Assembly: GCF_009829925.1 (NCBI RefSeq)
Contig: NZ_SNVJ01000003.1
Coordinates: forward strand, 186,001-250,000
DNA length: 64,000 bases
Direction of reading: 5' to 3'
DNA from: Teichococcus coralli
GTDB lineage: Bacteria; Pseudomonadota; Alphaproteobacteria; Acetobacterales; Acetobacteraceae
Shown: positions 17,282 through 29,545 of the stretch, piece after piece
Position numbering within the stretch: position 1 is the first letter of the stretch
Layout: each line of letters opens with the position of its first letter
Notes under the pieces: generated by a model
Told to the model about the DNA's origin: nothing
The model's input: the letters and a program-made list of their open reading frames with translations, nothing else
Databases searched by the model: none
Program-made: the position numbers and the translations under genes

Positions 17282-18208
17282 TCAGCCCGTGGGCGGGTGC
17301 ACCTTCAGCCAGTGCCGCGCGATCTCCTCCCGCGTGGCCACCCAGACATCCGGGCAGGCCGCGACATGGTCGAGGAAGCGCGCCAGCGCCGCCGCCCGCG
17401 CCGGCCGGCCAACCAGCCGGCAATGCAGCCCGACGCTCATCATCTTGGGCGCGGCGCGGCCCTCCTCGCGCAGGAAGTCGAAGGCGTCGCGCAGGTGCTG
17501 GGTATAGCCGTCATTCGCCGTGAAGCCGGGCGGCACGGCGAACTTCATGTCGTTGTTGTCGAGCGTGTAGGGGATGACCAGCAGCGGCTTGCCGGCGACG
17601 GTGACGTAGTAGGGCAGGTCGTCGTCATAGGCGTCGCTGTCGTAGAGGAAGCCGCCATGCTCGGCGACCAGGCGGCGGGTCCGCGGGCTGATGCGCCCGG
17701 TGTACCAGCCGACCGGCCGGCGCCCGACCACCCGCTCGATGGTTCGCACGCTCTGCGCGATGTGCTGGCGCTCGGTGGCCTCGTCCACGTCCTGGTAGTT
17801 GATCCAGCGCCAGCCATGGCTGGCCACCTCGTGCCCGGCCTCGGCGAAGGCGCGGCCGACGGCCGGATTCAGCTCCAGCGCCCGCCCGACGCCATAGACC
17901 GTCAGCCTGAGGTTGCGCTCGGCGAAAAGGCGCAGCACGCGCCAGACGCCGGCGCGGGCACCGTAGTCGAACTGGCTCTCCTTGCCGATGTCCCGCGCGC
18001 CCAGCACCGGGGTCCCGCCCGGCGTCTCGTTCAGGTAGATCTCGCCGCCGGGGTCGCCGTTCAGCACGGTGTTCTCGCCGCCCTCCTCGTAGTTCAGCAC
18101 GAAGGAGAGGGCGAGGCGCGCGCCGCCGGGCCATTGCGGGTCCGGCGGGTTGGGGCCGTAGCCGAGGAAGTCGCGCGGATAGCCGCTGTCGGGGGCGAGG
18201 ATCGTCAT
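17282..18208 (-). CDS. puuE: PuuE-type polysaccharide deacetylase-fold allantoinase
   Basis: A 308-residue protein of the polysaccharide deacetylase superfamily that matches the PuuE subgroup, known as cofactor-independent allantoinases in purine breakdown. The opening [37 protein letters not shown] is diagnostic for the subgroup. Further marks are [31 protein letters not shown] and [19 protein letters not shown]. It is cytosolic. No other ureide or purine catabolic gene is in the window. Downstream on the same strand is a chemoreceptor gene and upstream, 36 bases away, a zinc-peptidase gene. The allantoinase activity is inferred from the family; related proteins may act on other amides. Confidence 0.85.
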   Translation of the reverse strand: MTILAPDSGYPRDFLGYGPNPPDPQWPGGARLALSFVLNYEEGGENTVLNGDPGGEIYLNETPGGTPVLGARDIGKESQFDYGARAGVWRVLRLFAERNLRLTVYGVGRALELNPAVGRAFAEAGHEVASHGWRWINYQDVDEATERQHIAQSVRTIERVVGRRPVGWYTGRISPRTRRLVAEHGGFLYDSDAYDDDLPYYVTVAGKPLLVIPYTLDNNDMKFAVPPGFTANDGYTQHLRDAFDFLREEGRAAPKMMSVGLHCRLVGRPARAAALARFLDHVAACPDVWVATREEIARHWLKVHPPTG

Positions 18209-18244
18209 GGCATCCGGCAGGGTGCTGCGACGCGGTGGATGACG

Positions 18245-19456
18245 TCAACTCCCTCCCTTGCCGGCCTCCGCGCCGGGCAGCGTGCCGTGCACCAGCGCCT
18301 GGATGAAGGCGAGCTTTTCCACCACCGCGGGCGAAATCACGAAGGGATAGAGGTCGGGCGCGCCCATGCAGCGGTTCAGGCTGTTCACCGCGGCCGTCAT
18401 CGGCACCCATGCCTCGATCACCGGGGCGATCTCCGTGGTGCGGTAGGGGTTGAAGTCCACTTCCGCCGCCAGCTCCTCGCCATGCTCCACCCGCGGGGCG
18501 ATGCCGAGGCCAAAGGCGCGCGCCATTTCCAGCGTGTCCACGATGTGCAGGTAGTGCGCCCAGGTCTCGGCGAAGTCCTCCCAGGGATGGGCGGTGGCGT
18601 AGGTGCTGACGAAATGCTCCTGCCAGTCGGCGGGCGGCCCCGCGTTGTAGTGCCGCTGCAGGGCGGCGCCGTAGTCCTCGCTGTCATCGCCGAAGAGCGC
18701 ACGGCATGCCTCCAGGTGCCCGCCGTCGCGCACCAGGCGGTCCCAGAAGTAGTGGCCGGACTCATGCCGGAAATGTCCGAGCAACGTCCGGTAGGGCTCG
18801 CCCATCTCGGTGCGGCGACGGTTCCGCTCGGCGTCGTCGGCCTCGACGAGCGCCAGGGTGATCAGGCCGTTGTCGTGGCCCGTCATCACCTTGGTCCCTC
18901 CCTCGCCAAGGGGATCGGCCAGGAAGTCGAAGGCGAGGCCGTTCTCGGGGTCCTCCACCCGGTTGATCAGCGGCAGGCCGAGCCGGATGAAGCTGTAGAA
19001 GGCGCGCCGCTTGGCTTCCTCGATCTTGCGCCAGTGCGCCAGGTTCGTCGGGTCGGCCAAATCGGGAATGGTGCGGTTGTGCCGGCAGGCCAGGCAGAAC
19101 ACGCCGGGCGCATCCTCCGGCACCAGCCAGTTGCAGGCCTCGTGATGGGCGTTGCTGCAGAAGCGGTAGAGGCGGCCGGGGTCGGCGCGCGGGCGCCAGA
19201 GCTGGCCGACGGCGCGCCGCCCCACCTCCGGCTGGCCCGCCCCCTCCTGCCCGACCATCTGCTGGTCCTCGGCGGGGTGGCCGACCTGTGGCTGGTCCTC
19301 GCTGCCCTGCGGCACGCCGCGCTCGCCCTCCGCCGGATCAAGCGCGGAGAGCCGGTTCGCCTCGGGCAGGTAGCCGAGCGTCGCGCCGCAGCGCATGCAG
19401 CGGGTGTTTTCGAAGTAGAGAAGCTGTCCGCAGACGTCGCAGTTGAAGAGCCGCAT
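18245..19456 (-). CDS. Putative zinc-binding metallopeptidase (DUF2248-like)
   Basis: A 403-residue protein. The N-terminus holds zinc-ribbon pairs (FNCDVCGQLLYFENTRCMRCG, residues about 3-25), and a second cysteine/histidine set appears around CSNAHHEACNWL and CLACRHN. The catalytic HExxH is seen as FRHESGHYFWD, about residues 240-250, with a later WEDFAETWAHYLHI that likely gives a third ligand. This combination is that of the putative zinc-binding peptidase family found in many alphaproteobacteria. A Gln/Gly-rich insertion (PQVGHPAEDQQMVGQEGAGQPEVG, about 70-95) separates the two halves. No signal peptide is seen. ATG 19456 is preferred because the protein then begins at the zinc ribbon; 36 extra codons are open upstream without family resemblance. 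Confidence 0.87.
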   Translation of the reverse strand: MRLFNCDVCGQLLYFENTRCMRCGATLGYLPEANRLSALDPAEGERGVPQGSEDQPQVGHPAEDQQMVGQEGAGQPEVGRRAVGQLWRPRADPGRLYRFCSNAHHEACNWLVPEDAPGVFCLACRHNRTIPDLADPTNLAHWRKIEEAKRRAFYSFIRLGLPLINRVEDPENGLAFDFLADPLGEGGTKVMTGHDNGLITLALVEADDAERNRRRTEMGEPYRTLLGHFRHESGHYFWDRLVRDGGHLEACRALFGDDSEDYGAALQRHYNAGPPADWQEHFVSTYATAHPWEDFAETWAHYLHIVDTLEMARAFGLGIAPRVEHGEELAAEVDFNPYRTTEIAPVIEAWVPMTAAVNSLNRCMGAPDLYPFVISPAVVEKLAFIQALVHGTLPGAEAGKGGS

Positions 19457-19580
19457 GTCATGCCGTCCTTCCCGAGAGGGCGTGGCAGCAACGACTTGGC
19501 CGCGGAACAGTTGCCGCGCGCCCCGCGCGCAACTGGGCTGCGCGGGCATGGAAAGGGGCGCCGAAGCGCCCCTGCCCGTC

Positions 19581-20735
<1,155 letters not shown>

Positions 20736-20737
20736 GA

Positions 20738-21262
20738 TCAGACCGAAAGACTGGCCGTGCCGCGCGCGATGGCCACCGCGCCGGTGCGCGAGACCTCCAC
20801 GAGGCCGATCGGCCGCATCAGGTTGATGAAGGCGTCGAGCTTCTCGCTGCTGCCCGTCATCTCGAAGACGAAGCTCTCGATGGTGGCGTCCACCACGCGG
20901 GCGCGGAAGGCATCGGCCAGGCGAAGCGCCTCCTGCCGCGCCGAGCCGCTGCCCACCACCTTGATCAGCGCCAGCTCGCGGTTGAGGTGCGGCCCTTCCA
21001 GCGTCAGGTCCGCCACCTTGTGCACGGGAACCAGCCGGTCGAGCTGCGCCTTGATCTGCTCGATCACCATCTCGGTGCCCGAGGTGACGATGGTGATGCG
21101 TGAGAGGCGCCCCTCCGCATCCACCGGCGCCACGGTCAGGCTGTCGATGTTGTAGCCACGGCCGGAGAACAGGCCGATGACGCGGGCCAGCACGCCGGCC
21201 TCGTTCTCCACCAGCACCGCGATGGTCGCGGCGCGCTGGGACATGTCGTTGGGGTCGGGCAT
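20738..21262 (-). CDS. ilvH: Acetolactate synthase small (regulatory) subunit
   Basis: A 174-residue regulatory subunit that binds valine and activates the large subunit. The N-terminal ACT domain reads AATIAVLVENEAGVLARVIGLFSGRGYNIDSLTVAPV, followed by SRITIVTSGTEMVIEQIKAQLDRLVPVHKV. The C-terminal domain includes ELALIKVV and SFVFEMTGSSEKLDAFINLMRPIGLVEVSRTG. The length matches typical IlvH (about 160-175). It is 56 bases downstream of ilvB on the same strand and completes the holoenzyme with it. Confidence 0.96.
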   Translation of the reverse strand: MPDPNDMSQRAATIAVLVENEAGVLARVIGLFSGRGYNIDSLTVAPVDAEGRLSRITIVTSGTEMVIEQIKAQLDRLVPVHKVADLTLEGPHLNRELALIKVVGSGSARQEALRLADAFRARVVDATIESFVFEMTGSSEKLDAFINLMRPIGLVEVSRTGAVAIARGTASLSV

Positions 21263-21318
21263 TCTTGTGTCCGTATGATCGCGGGGCCGGGATGGCGCGG
21301 GGTCGGAGTGGCGCCGGC

Positions 21319-23115
<1,797 letters not shown>

Positions 23116-23175
23116 GATGGCTTCTGGCTTTCCTGCGGGGCGGTGTTGCCGGGCGTTCCTGCCCGGGCCCCCGAT

Positions 23176-24174
23176 CTACGCCCCCTCCCCGCCCCCGTCA
23201 ACGCGGGAGCGAACAAACGAGAAAATTTCCCCACGCTCTCTTTCTGAAAATTGCTCCATTCCCGCCACCCGCGCATGGATCGTATGCGTTTCGCTGGGAG
23301 CAGCCAGCGGCTGGTGGCGGAACCAGGTAGCCTGCCGCTTGGTGTACTGCCCGGTGACGAGGCAGGCCCGCTCCCCGGCCTGCTCCGGCGTGAGCCGCCC
23401 GGCCAGCAGGGCGGACAGTTCCGGCACGCCATGCGCGCGCATCGCCGGCAAGGCGGGGTCGAGGCGGCGCGCCACCAGGGCCCGCACCTCCTCCACCGCG
23501 CCGGCGCGCAGCATGGCCTCCCAGCGCTGCCGTATGGCGGCCCGGAGGGCGTCGCGCGGGGGGTCCAGCCGCAGCGCGGCGAAGCGCCAGGGGACTCCGC
23601 CCAGCCGCGCCGGGCCGGTGCCCGGCTCCCGCTGCCAGGAGGCCAGCCCCCGCCCGGTGCCGCGCCAGACCTCGAAGGCACGGGCGAGGCGCTGGCTGTC
23701 GCTGGGGCGCAGGCGGGCGGCGGTTTCCGGATCGGCGGCGGCGAGCAGGGCATGCAGCGCGGCCGGACCCTTCTCCGCCAGCAGCGCCCGTGCCTCCTCC
23801 CGCGCGTGAGGCGGGATTTCCGGCACGGGCGCGATGCCCTCGGTGAGGGAGCGGAAGTAGAGCCCGGTGCCGCCGCAGAGGATCGGCAGGCGCCCTGCCG
23901 CGCGCGCCGACGCCAGCTCGGCCAGGGCCTGCCCGCGCCACCAGGCCACGCTGGCGGCCTCGGCCGGGTCGCGCACCCCGTAGAGGCGGTGCGGCGCCCG
24001 CGCCTGCTCCTGCGCGGAGGGCTGCGCCGTCAGCACTTCCAGCCCGGCATAGATCTGCATGCTGTCGGCGTTGATGATCGCGCCGCCCAGGTGCCCGGCA
24101 AGGCCGAGGGCCAGCGCGGACTTGCCGCTGGCCGTCGGGCCGGCCACCAGCAGCGCGAAAGGTTGCCTGCTCAT
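23176..24174 (-). CDS. miaA: tRNA dimethylallyltransferase
   Basis: A 332-residue MiaA, which adds a dimethylallyl group to A37 of tRNAs reading UNN codons. Signature parts are the P-loop LLVAGPTASGKSALALGLA (about 8-26), INADSMQIYAGLEVLTAQPS, PILCGGTGLYFRSLTEGIA and the C-terminal LVTGQYTKRQATWFRH, close to the family's usual TRQYAKRQxTWFR. It is divergent from serB with only 26 bases between the start codons, so promoters must overlap coding sequence or one gene depends on a distant promoter. ilvB follows on the same strand after 60 bases. UNN-codon decoding includes one leucine codon group, but no regulatory link to the leu attenuator (CUN codons) is implied. Confidence 0.96.
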   Translation of the reverse strand: MSRQPFALLVAGPTASGKSALALGLAGHLGGAIINADSMQIYAGLEVLTAQPSAQEQARAPHRLYGVRDPAEAASVAWWRGQALAELASARAAGRLPILCGGTGLYFRSLTEGIAPVPEIPPHAREEARALLAEKGPAALHALLAAADPETAARLRPSDSQRLARAFEVWRGTGRGLASWQREPGTGPARLGGVPWRFAALRLDPPRDALRAAIRQRWEAMLRAGAVEEVRALVARRLDPALPAMRAHGVPELSALLAGRLTPEQAGERACLVTGQYTKRQATWFRHQPLAAPSETHTIHARVAGMEQFSERERGEIFSFVRSRVDGGGEGA

Positions 24175-24200
24175 GCGCGCGCGGGCATGGTCCGCTCCCC

Positions 24201-25091
24201 ATGCAGCATGTGCTCACCCTGATCGCGCCCGCAGGCCAACTGCCGGCGCCCCTCATCGCGCGGGTCCGCTCCGCGCTGGTCACCCTCGGCGCCAATGCCG
24301 GCAGCGCGGACTGGCTGGCCGCGGAGGAGGCCGCGGACCTGCCCTTCGACGGGCTGGCCCCCGAGCAGGCCCAGGCCGCCGCCGCCCGCGTCTTCGAGGG
24401 CGCGCCGGTGGACAGCATCGCCCAGCCGGCGGAGGGACGCCGCAAGCGGCTGCTGATCGCCGACATGGACAGCACCATCGTCACCAGCGAGACGCTGGAC
24501 GAGCTGGCCGCCTATGCCGGGCTGAAGGAGCGCGTGGCCGAGATCACCCGCCGCAGCATGAACGGCGAGATCGACTTCGCCACCGCCCTGCGGGAACGCG
24601 TGGCAATGCTGAAGGGCCTCGCCCTCGCGGCGCTGGAGGCCACCTGGGCCGACACGCACCTGATGCCGGGCGCCACGGCGCTGGTCCGCACCATGGTGGC
24701 GAACGGCGCGCATTGCGCCCTGGCCTCGGGCGGCTTCACCTGGTTCACCAGCCGGGTGGCGGAAAAGGTCGGCTTCACCAGCCACCATGCCAATCTCCTG
24801 GAGGATGACGGCAGCAGCCTGACCGGCACCGTGGCCGAGCCGGTCTTCGACCGGCATGCCAAGCTCACCACGCTGAAGCAGCTGGCGGCCGAGCTGGGCC
24901 TGCCGCTCACCGACACGCTGGCCGTTGGCGATGGCGCCAACGACCTGGACATGCTGGCCGCGGCGGGGCTTGGCGTGGCCTACCACGCCAAGCCGGTGGT
25001 CGCTGCCGCGGCGCGCGTGCGGGTGGATCATGCGGATCTGCGGGCCCTGCTGTTCGCGCAAGGATATCGCGCAGCCGAGTTCGTCGCGTAA
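24201..25091 (+). CDS. serB: Phosphoserine phosphatase
   Basis: A 296-residue SerB, the last step of serine synthesis. Residues 1-80 form an ACT-like N-terminal domain. The HAD phosphatase core has motif I LLIADMDSTIV, the specificity E in SETLDELAAYAG, motif II CALASGGFTWF (normally VSGGF) and motif III/IV LAVGDGANDLDML. The length is typical of the longer proteobacterial SerB. It is divergent from miaA. The stop is followed by a stereotyped terminator at 25148. Confidence 0.96.
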   Translation: MQHVLTLIAPAGQLPAPLIARVRSALVTLGANAGSADWLAAEEAADLPFDGLAPEQAQAAAARVFEGAPVDSIAQPAEGRRKRLLIADMDSTIVTSETLDELAAYAGLKERVAEITRRSMNGEIDFATALRERVAMLKGLALAALEATWADTHLMPGATALVRTMVANGAHCALASGGFTWFTSRVAEKVGFTSHHANLLEDDGSSLTGTVAEPVFDRHAKLTTLKQLAAELGLPLTDTLAVGDGANDLDMLAAAGLGVAYHAKPVVAAAARVRVDHADLRALLFAQGYRAAEFVA

Positions 25092-25147
25092 GCCCATGAA
25101 AAAGGCCCGCAGGAAAATCCGGGCCGGAACCTGGCGGGGCGGTGAAA

Positions 25148-25192
25148 AGGTCGGGGGAGCGAACTCCCCCAGACCTCCTCCCTTTTCTGCCA
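25148..25192 (+). terminator. serB terminator (stereotyped family, copy 2)
   Basis: AGGTCGGGGGAG-CGAA-CTCCCCCAGACCT forms a 12-bp stem with one bulged A (25148-25176) followed by CCTCCCTTTTCTGCC. It lies 57 bases after serB and resembles the other members of this terminator family in hairpin and tail. Confidence 0.78.
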
Positions 25193-25229
25193 GTCAGAGC
25201 CGAGATCCTCACCCGCGCGCCCAAACCGA

Positions 25230-25275
25230 CAGAAAGAAGAAGAGGAGGGCCGGGGGAGAATTCGTTTTCCCCCGG
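25230..25275 (-). terminator. degP terminator (stereotyped family, copy 3)
   Basis: CCGGGGGA (25250-25257) pairs with TCCCCCGG (25268-25275) around a loop containing GAATTC. Read on the minus strand, the hairpin is followed by a pyrimidine tail CCTCTTCTTCTTTCTGTCGG. It lies 35 bases past the degP stop. Confidence 0.75.
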
Positions 25276-25309
25276 GATCAGCTTCCCCTGGGATCAGCCT
25301 TCCCCGGGA

Positions 25310-25314
<5 letters not shown>
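25267..25314. repeat. Three 16-bp tandem repeats at the degP stop
   Basis: The 16-bp unit (T/C)TTCCCC(T/C)GGGATCAGC occurs three times, with GGGATCAGC at 25274, 25290 and 25306. The rightmost unit carries the degP stop codon (25310-25312). Because the spacing is 16, the TGA triplets on the minus strand fall in all three frames. Confidence 0.75.
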
Positions 25315-26839
<1,525 letters not shown>

Positions 26840-26984
26840 CGGCAAACCTCGCTTGGGAGACGATCCGGGCCACGGCCCGGCAGACGTGAAGATGGGGCAG
26901 CCCGGGCAGGAGCGGAAGGGCGGCGGCGCCCGCGCCCGGTGGAAAAGCAGGCGGCTTCCCGCCCCGGCGGCCCCAGGGATGGTC

Positions 26985-27179
26985 TCAGTGGCGCACCAGC
27001 AGCGTGGCCAGCGCGATCCCGGCCGCCGCCACGGCCAGCCCGGCGAGGCGGAGCCTTTCCGGCGGCAGGCCCGTGATGCCGGCGAGGGCGCGCTGCATGG
27101 CCGCCGGAAAGGCTGCGTAGAGCAGCCCCTCCAGCGCCAGCACAACCGCCCCGCCGGCGATGAGTTGCAGCAGGCTCAA
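26985..27179 (-). CDS. DUF2065 (YjeT-like) small membrane protein
   Basis: A 64-residue protein starting at TTG 27179, 10 bases after the hflC stop. It is made of two hydrophobic helices (LIAGGAVVLALEGLLYAAFP and LAGLAVAAAGIALATLLV) with the family pattern LEGxxxxxFPxxxxxxxxxxxxLPxxxLRxxG between. DUF2065 proteins of about 62-65 residues follow hflC in many proteobacteria, as yjeT does in Escherichia coli, which supports both identity and the short start. A longer in-frame opening to 27269 would only add an Arg/Pro-rich piece overlapping hflC. The function is unknown. Confidence 0.82.
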   Translation of the reverse strand: MSLLQLIAGGAVVLALEGLLYAAFPAAMQRALAGITGLPPERLRLAGLAVAAAGIALATLLVRH

Positions 27180-27189
27180 GGCGCGCGGC

Positions 27190-28131
27190 TCACCGGGCCG
27201 GCGCCGCGCCCTGCGGCTGTGGCTGCGGCGAGGCCGGGGCGCCGCCGGCCGCACCCAGGCCGGAGCCATCCGGCCGGCTCTGCCGGAAGTAGCGGAAGAA
27301 CTCCGAATCCGGCGTCAGCACCAGGCGGGTGTCGCCCTCGGACAGCGCCTCCCGGTAGGCCTGCATGGAGCGGTAGAAGCTCCAGAAGCTGGGGTCGCGC
27401 TGCGCCGCTTCGGCGAAGAGGCGGATCGCCTCCTCGTCGCCCTGGCCGCGCAGCGTGTCGGCCTGGGCCTGGCTCTCGGCCAGCAACACGGTGCGCTCGC
27501 GGTCGGCCTGCGCGCGGACGCGCGCCGCGACCTCGGCACCCTCCGCCCGCGCCTCGCGCGCCACGCGCTCGCGCTCGGATTGCATGCGGTTCAGGATCGC
27601 CTGGGTGTTCTCGTCCGGCAGGTCGGTGCGGCGGATGCGCACGTCCTCGATGGCCACGCCGAAGCTCTTGGCCTCCGCGTTCACCTGGCGCTGGATCTCG
27701 TTCATGATCCGCGCCCGCTCGCTGGACAGCACGGCCATCAGCGTCTCGCTGCCGAGCACGCGGCGCATCGAGGAGGCCACGATGGAGGAGAGGCGGGCGC
27801 GGATGCCGCTCTCCTGCGTGCCCGCCGTCTGGAAGTAGAGCAGCGGATCGGTGATGCGGAAGCGGGTGAAGGTGTCCACGATCAGCCGGCGCTGGTCGGC
27901 GAGGATGACCTCCTCGCCGGGCGTGTCGTAGTCCAGCAGGCGGCTGTCGAAGCTGCTCACCGTCTGGATGAAGGGGATCTTCACGTGCAGGCCGGGTTCC
28001 TTGATCACCCGGATCGGCTGGCCGAGCTGCGTGATCAGGACCTGCTCGGTCTCCCGCACCGTGAAGAGGGCGGAAAGCGCCGTCACCAGCGCCACGAGGA
28101 TGACGCCGCCCAGCAGCAGCATGCGGTTCAT
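27190..28131 (-). CDS. hflC: Protease modulator HflC (SPFH/band-7)
   Basis: A 313-residue SPFH-domain protein that forms, with HflK, the membrane complex regulating FtsH. An N-terminal anchor (about 4-22, LLLGGVILVALVTALSALF) leads into TVRETEQVLITQLGQPIRVI and the band-7 core with RLLDYDTPGEEVILADQRRLIVDTFTRFRI. A long charged helix (MQSERERVAREARAEGAEVAARVRAQADRERTVLLAESQAQADTLRGQGDEEAIRLFAEA in sum) provides coiled-coil contacts. The C-terminus is a Gly/Pro/Ala tail. Its ATG overlaps the hflK stop (ATGA). Confidence 0.96.
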   Translation of the reverse strand: MNRMLLLGGVILVALVTALSALFTVRETEQVLITQLGQPIRVIKEPGLHVKIPFIQTVSSFDSRLLDYDTPGEEVILADQRRLIVDTFTRFRITDPLLYFQTAGTQESGIRARLSSIVASSMRRVLGSETLMAVLSSERARIMNEIQRQVNAEAKSFGVAIEDVRIRRTDLPDENTQAILNRMQSERERVAREARAEGAEVAARVRAQADRERTVLLAESQAQADTLRGQGDEEAIRLFAEAAQRDPSFWSFYRSMQAYREALSEGDTRLVLTPDSEFFRYFRQSRPDGSGLGAAGGAPASPQPQPQGAAPAR

Positions 28132-29354
28132 CGGCTGGCTCCCTGCGAGGCCTGCGGCTGCGCCGGCGCGTTGTTCAGCGCGGAGGGCGGCACGGGCGGG
28201 CGTGCCGGCTGCTGCGGTCCCGCCGTTCCGGCGGGGCGGCTTGCGCCGTCCAGCGGCAGGTAGGGCACGATGCCCTGCAGGCGGTCATCCACCAGCAGCT
28301 TCGGGTTGCGGCGCAGGATCTCCTCCATCGTCTCCATGTAGAGGCGGCGGATCGTCACGTCCTTGGCGCCCTGGTAGGCGGAGAGGACGCTCAGGAAGCG
28401 GGCGGCCTCACCACGGGCGCGGGCGATCTGGCTTTCCTTGTAGCCTTCCGCCTCCTGGATCAGCCGTTGTCCCTCGCCGCGGGCGCGGGGGATGATGTCG
28501 TTGCGGTAGGTCTCGGCCTCGTTGCGCAGCCGCTCGCGGTCGGCGTTGGCGCGCTGCACGTCGCGGAAGGTGTCGATCACCTCGGTGGGCGGGTCCACCT
28601 TCAGCAGCTGCACCTGGGTGATCTCGACGCCCGACTTGTACTGGTCGAGGATGAACTGCACCCCGGTGCGGACGCGGCTCTCGATCTCGGCGCGCGCCTC
28701 GGTCAGCGCCGGCTGGATCGGCGTCTGGCCGACCACCTCGCGCATCACGCTTTCCGCCCCGGACTTCACCGTCTGCTCGGGGTTGCGGGTGTTGAACAGG
28801 AACTCGCCGGCGTCCCGGATGCGCCAGAACACCGCGAAGTCGATGTCGATGATGTTCTCGTCGCCGGTCAGCATCAGGCTTTCCTCGACCACGTCGCGCG
28901 ATGGCACGGGGCGGGTCAGCGGCGCGTCGCCGGCGGCGCGGAAGCCGATGTCGATGCGGTTGATGCGCGTCACCCGCGGGGTGGTGACGCTCTCGACCGG
29001 CCAGGGGATGTGGTAGTTCAGGCCCGGCTGGGTGGTGCGGTCGAAGGCGCCGAAGCGCATCACCACGCCCTGCTCATCGGGCTGCACGCGGTAGATGCCG
29101 CTGGCGGCCCAGAGGCCCAGCACCACCACGGCGCCGATGCCGAGCCACCTGCCCATGCCGCCGCCACCGCCCGGCAGAAAGCGGCGCAGAACCTCCTGCG
29201 CCTGGCGGATCGCCTCGTCCAGGTCAGGGCCGCCGCCGGGACCACGCCCACCGCCGCCGCCGCCCTGAGGCGGCTGCCCCCAGGGTCCGCCGGGGCGAGG
29301 ATTGCCCCACGGGCTGCCTCCCGGACCGGATCCGCCTTGATTGTTCCAGGGCAT
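28128..29354 (-). CDS. hflK: Protease modulator HflK (SPFH/band-7)
   Basis: A 408-residue HflK. Residues 1-45 are Gly/Pro/Trp-rich (MPWNNQGGSGPGGSPWG), as usual for this protein. A single membrane helix (about 75-92, IGAVVVLGLWAASGIYRV) is followed by QPDEQGVVMRFGAFDRTTQPGLNYHIPWPVE and the SPFH core with MLTGDENIIDIDFAVFWRI, then a long charged helix ending at GIVPYLPLD, which is a conserved HflK mark. The tail is Pro/Ala/Gln-rich. ATG 29354 is selected since the family begins with MPWN; an upstream extension is open but unlike the family. The gene is divergent from mrp with a 191-base spacer that holds the inverted repeat GACAGGG...CCCTGTC (29425-29453). Confidence 0.95.
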   Translation of the reverse strand: MPWNNQGGSGPGGSPWGNPRPGGPWGQPPQGGGGGGRGPGGGPDLDEAIRQAQEVLRRFLPGGGGGMGRWLGIGAVVVLGLWAASGIYRVQPDEQGVVMRFGAFDRTTQPGLNYHIPWPVESVTTPRVTRINRIDIGFRAAGDAPLTRPVPSRDVVEESLMLTGDENIIDIDFAVFWRIRDAGEFLFNTRNPEQTVKSGAESVMREVVGQTPIQPALTEARAEIESRVRTGVQFILDQYKSGVEITQVQLLKVDPPTEVIDTFRDVQRANADRERLRNEAETYRNDIIPRARGEGQRLIQEAEGYKESQIARARGEAARFLSVLSAYQGAKDVTIRRLYMETMEEILRRNPKLLVDDRLQGIVPYLPLDGASRPAGTAGPQQPARPPVPPSALNNAPAQPQASQGASR

Positions 29355-29424
29355 AGGCTGGCTGGTCTCCCCTCTTTCCACTCGTTCCCGGCCGCGGACG
29401 CTTGCGCGAAGGCGGTGCATGCGC

Positions 29425-29453
29425 GACAGGGTCGAACCATATGTCGCCCTGTC
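29425..29453. promoter_or_regulatory. Inverted repeat in the hflK-mrp divergent spacer
   Basis: GACAGGG (29425-29431) and CCCTGTC (29447-29453) are perfect complements with 15 bases between. About 15 bases further, GCGCAATGC occurs twice (29461 and about 29488). The position between two divergent starts suggests an operator, but no regulator is known. Confidence 0.35.
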
Positions 29454-29545
29454 CGGGCCGGGCGCAATGCGCAACATGAATTCGGCGCAATGCAATCCGA
29501 CGGGGGCTTGGCCGATATTGTCCGCGAGCGAGGGGTTTTCAAGCG

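Noticed and set aside
23116-23175. Search for an ilv leader peptide before ilvB
   Set aside because: Only 60 bases separate ilvB from miaA, and no short ORF with Ile/Val/Leu runs or alternative stems is present; just a small GCCCGGGC hairpin.
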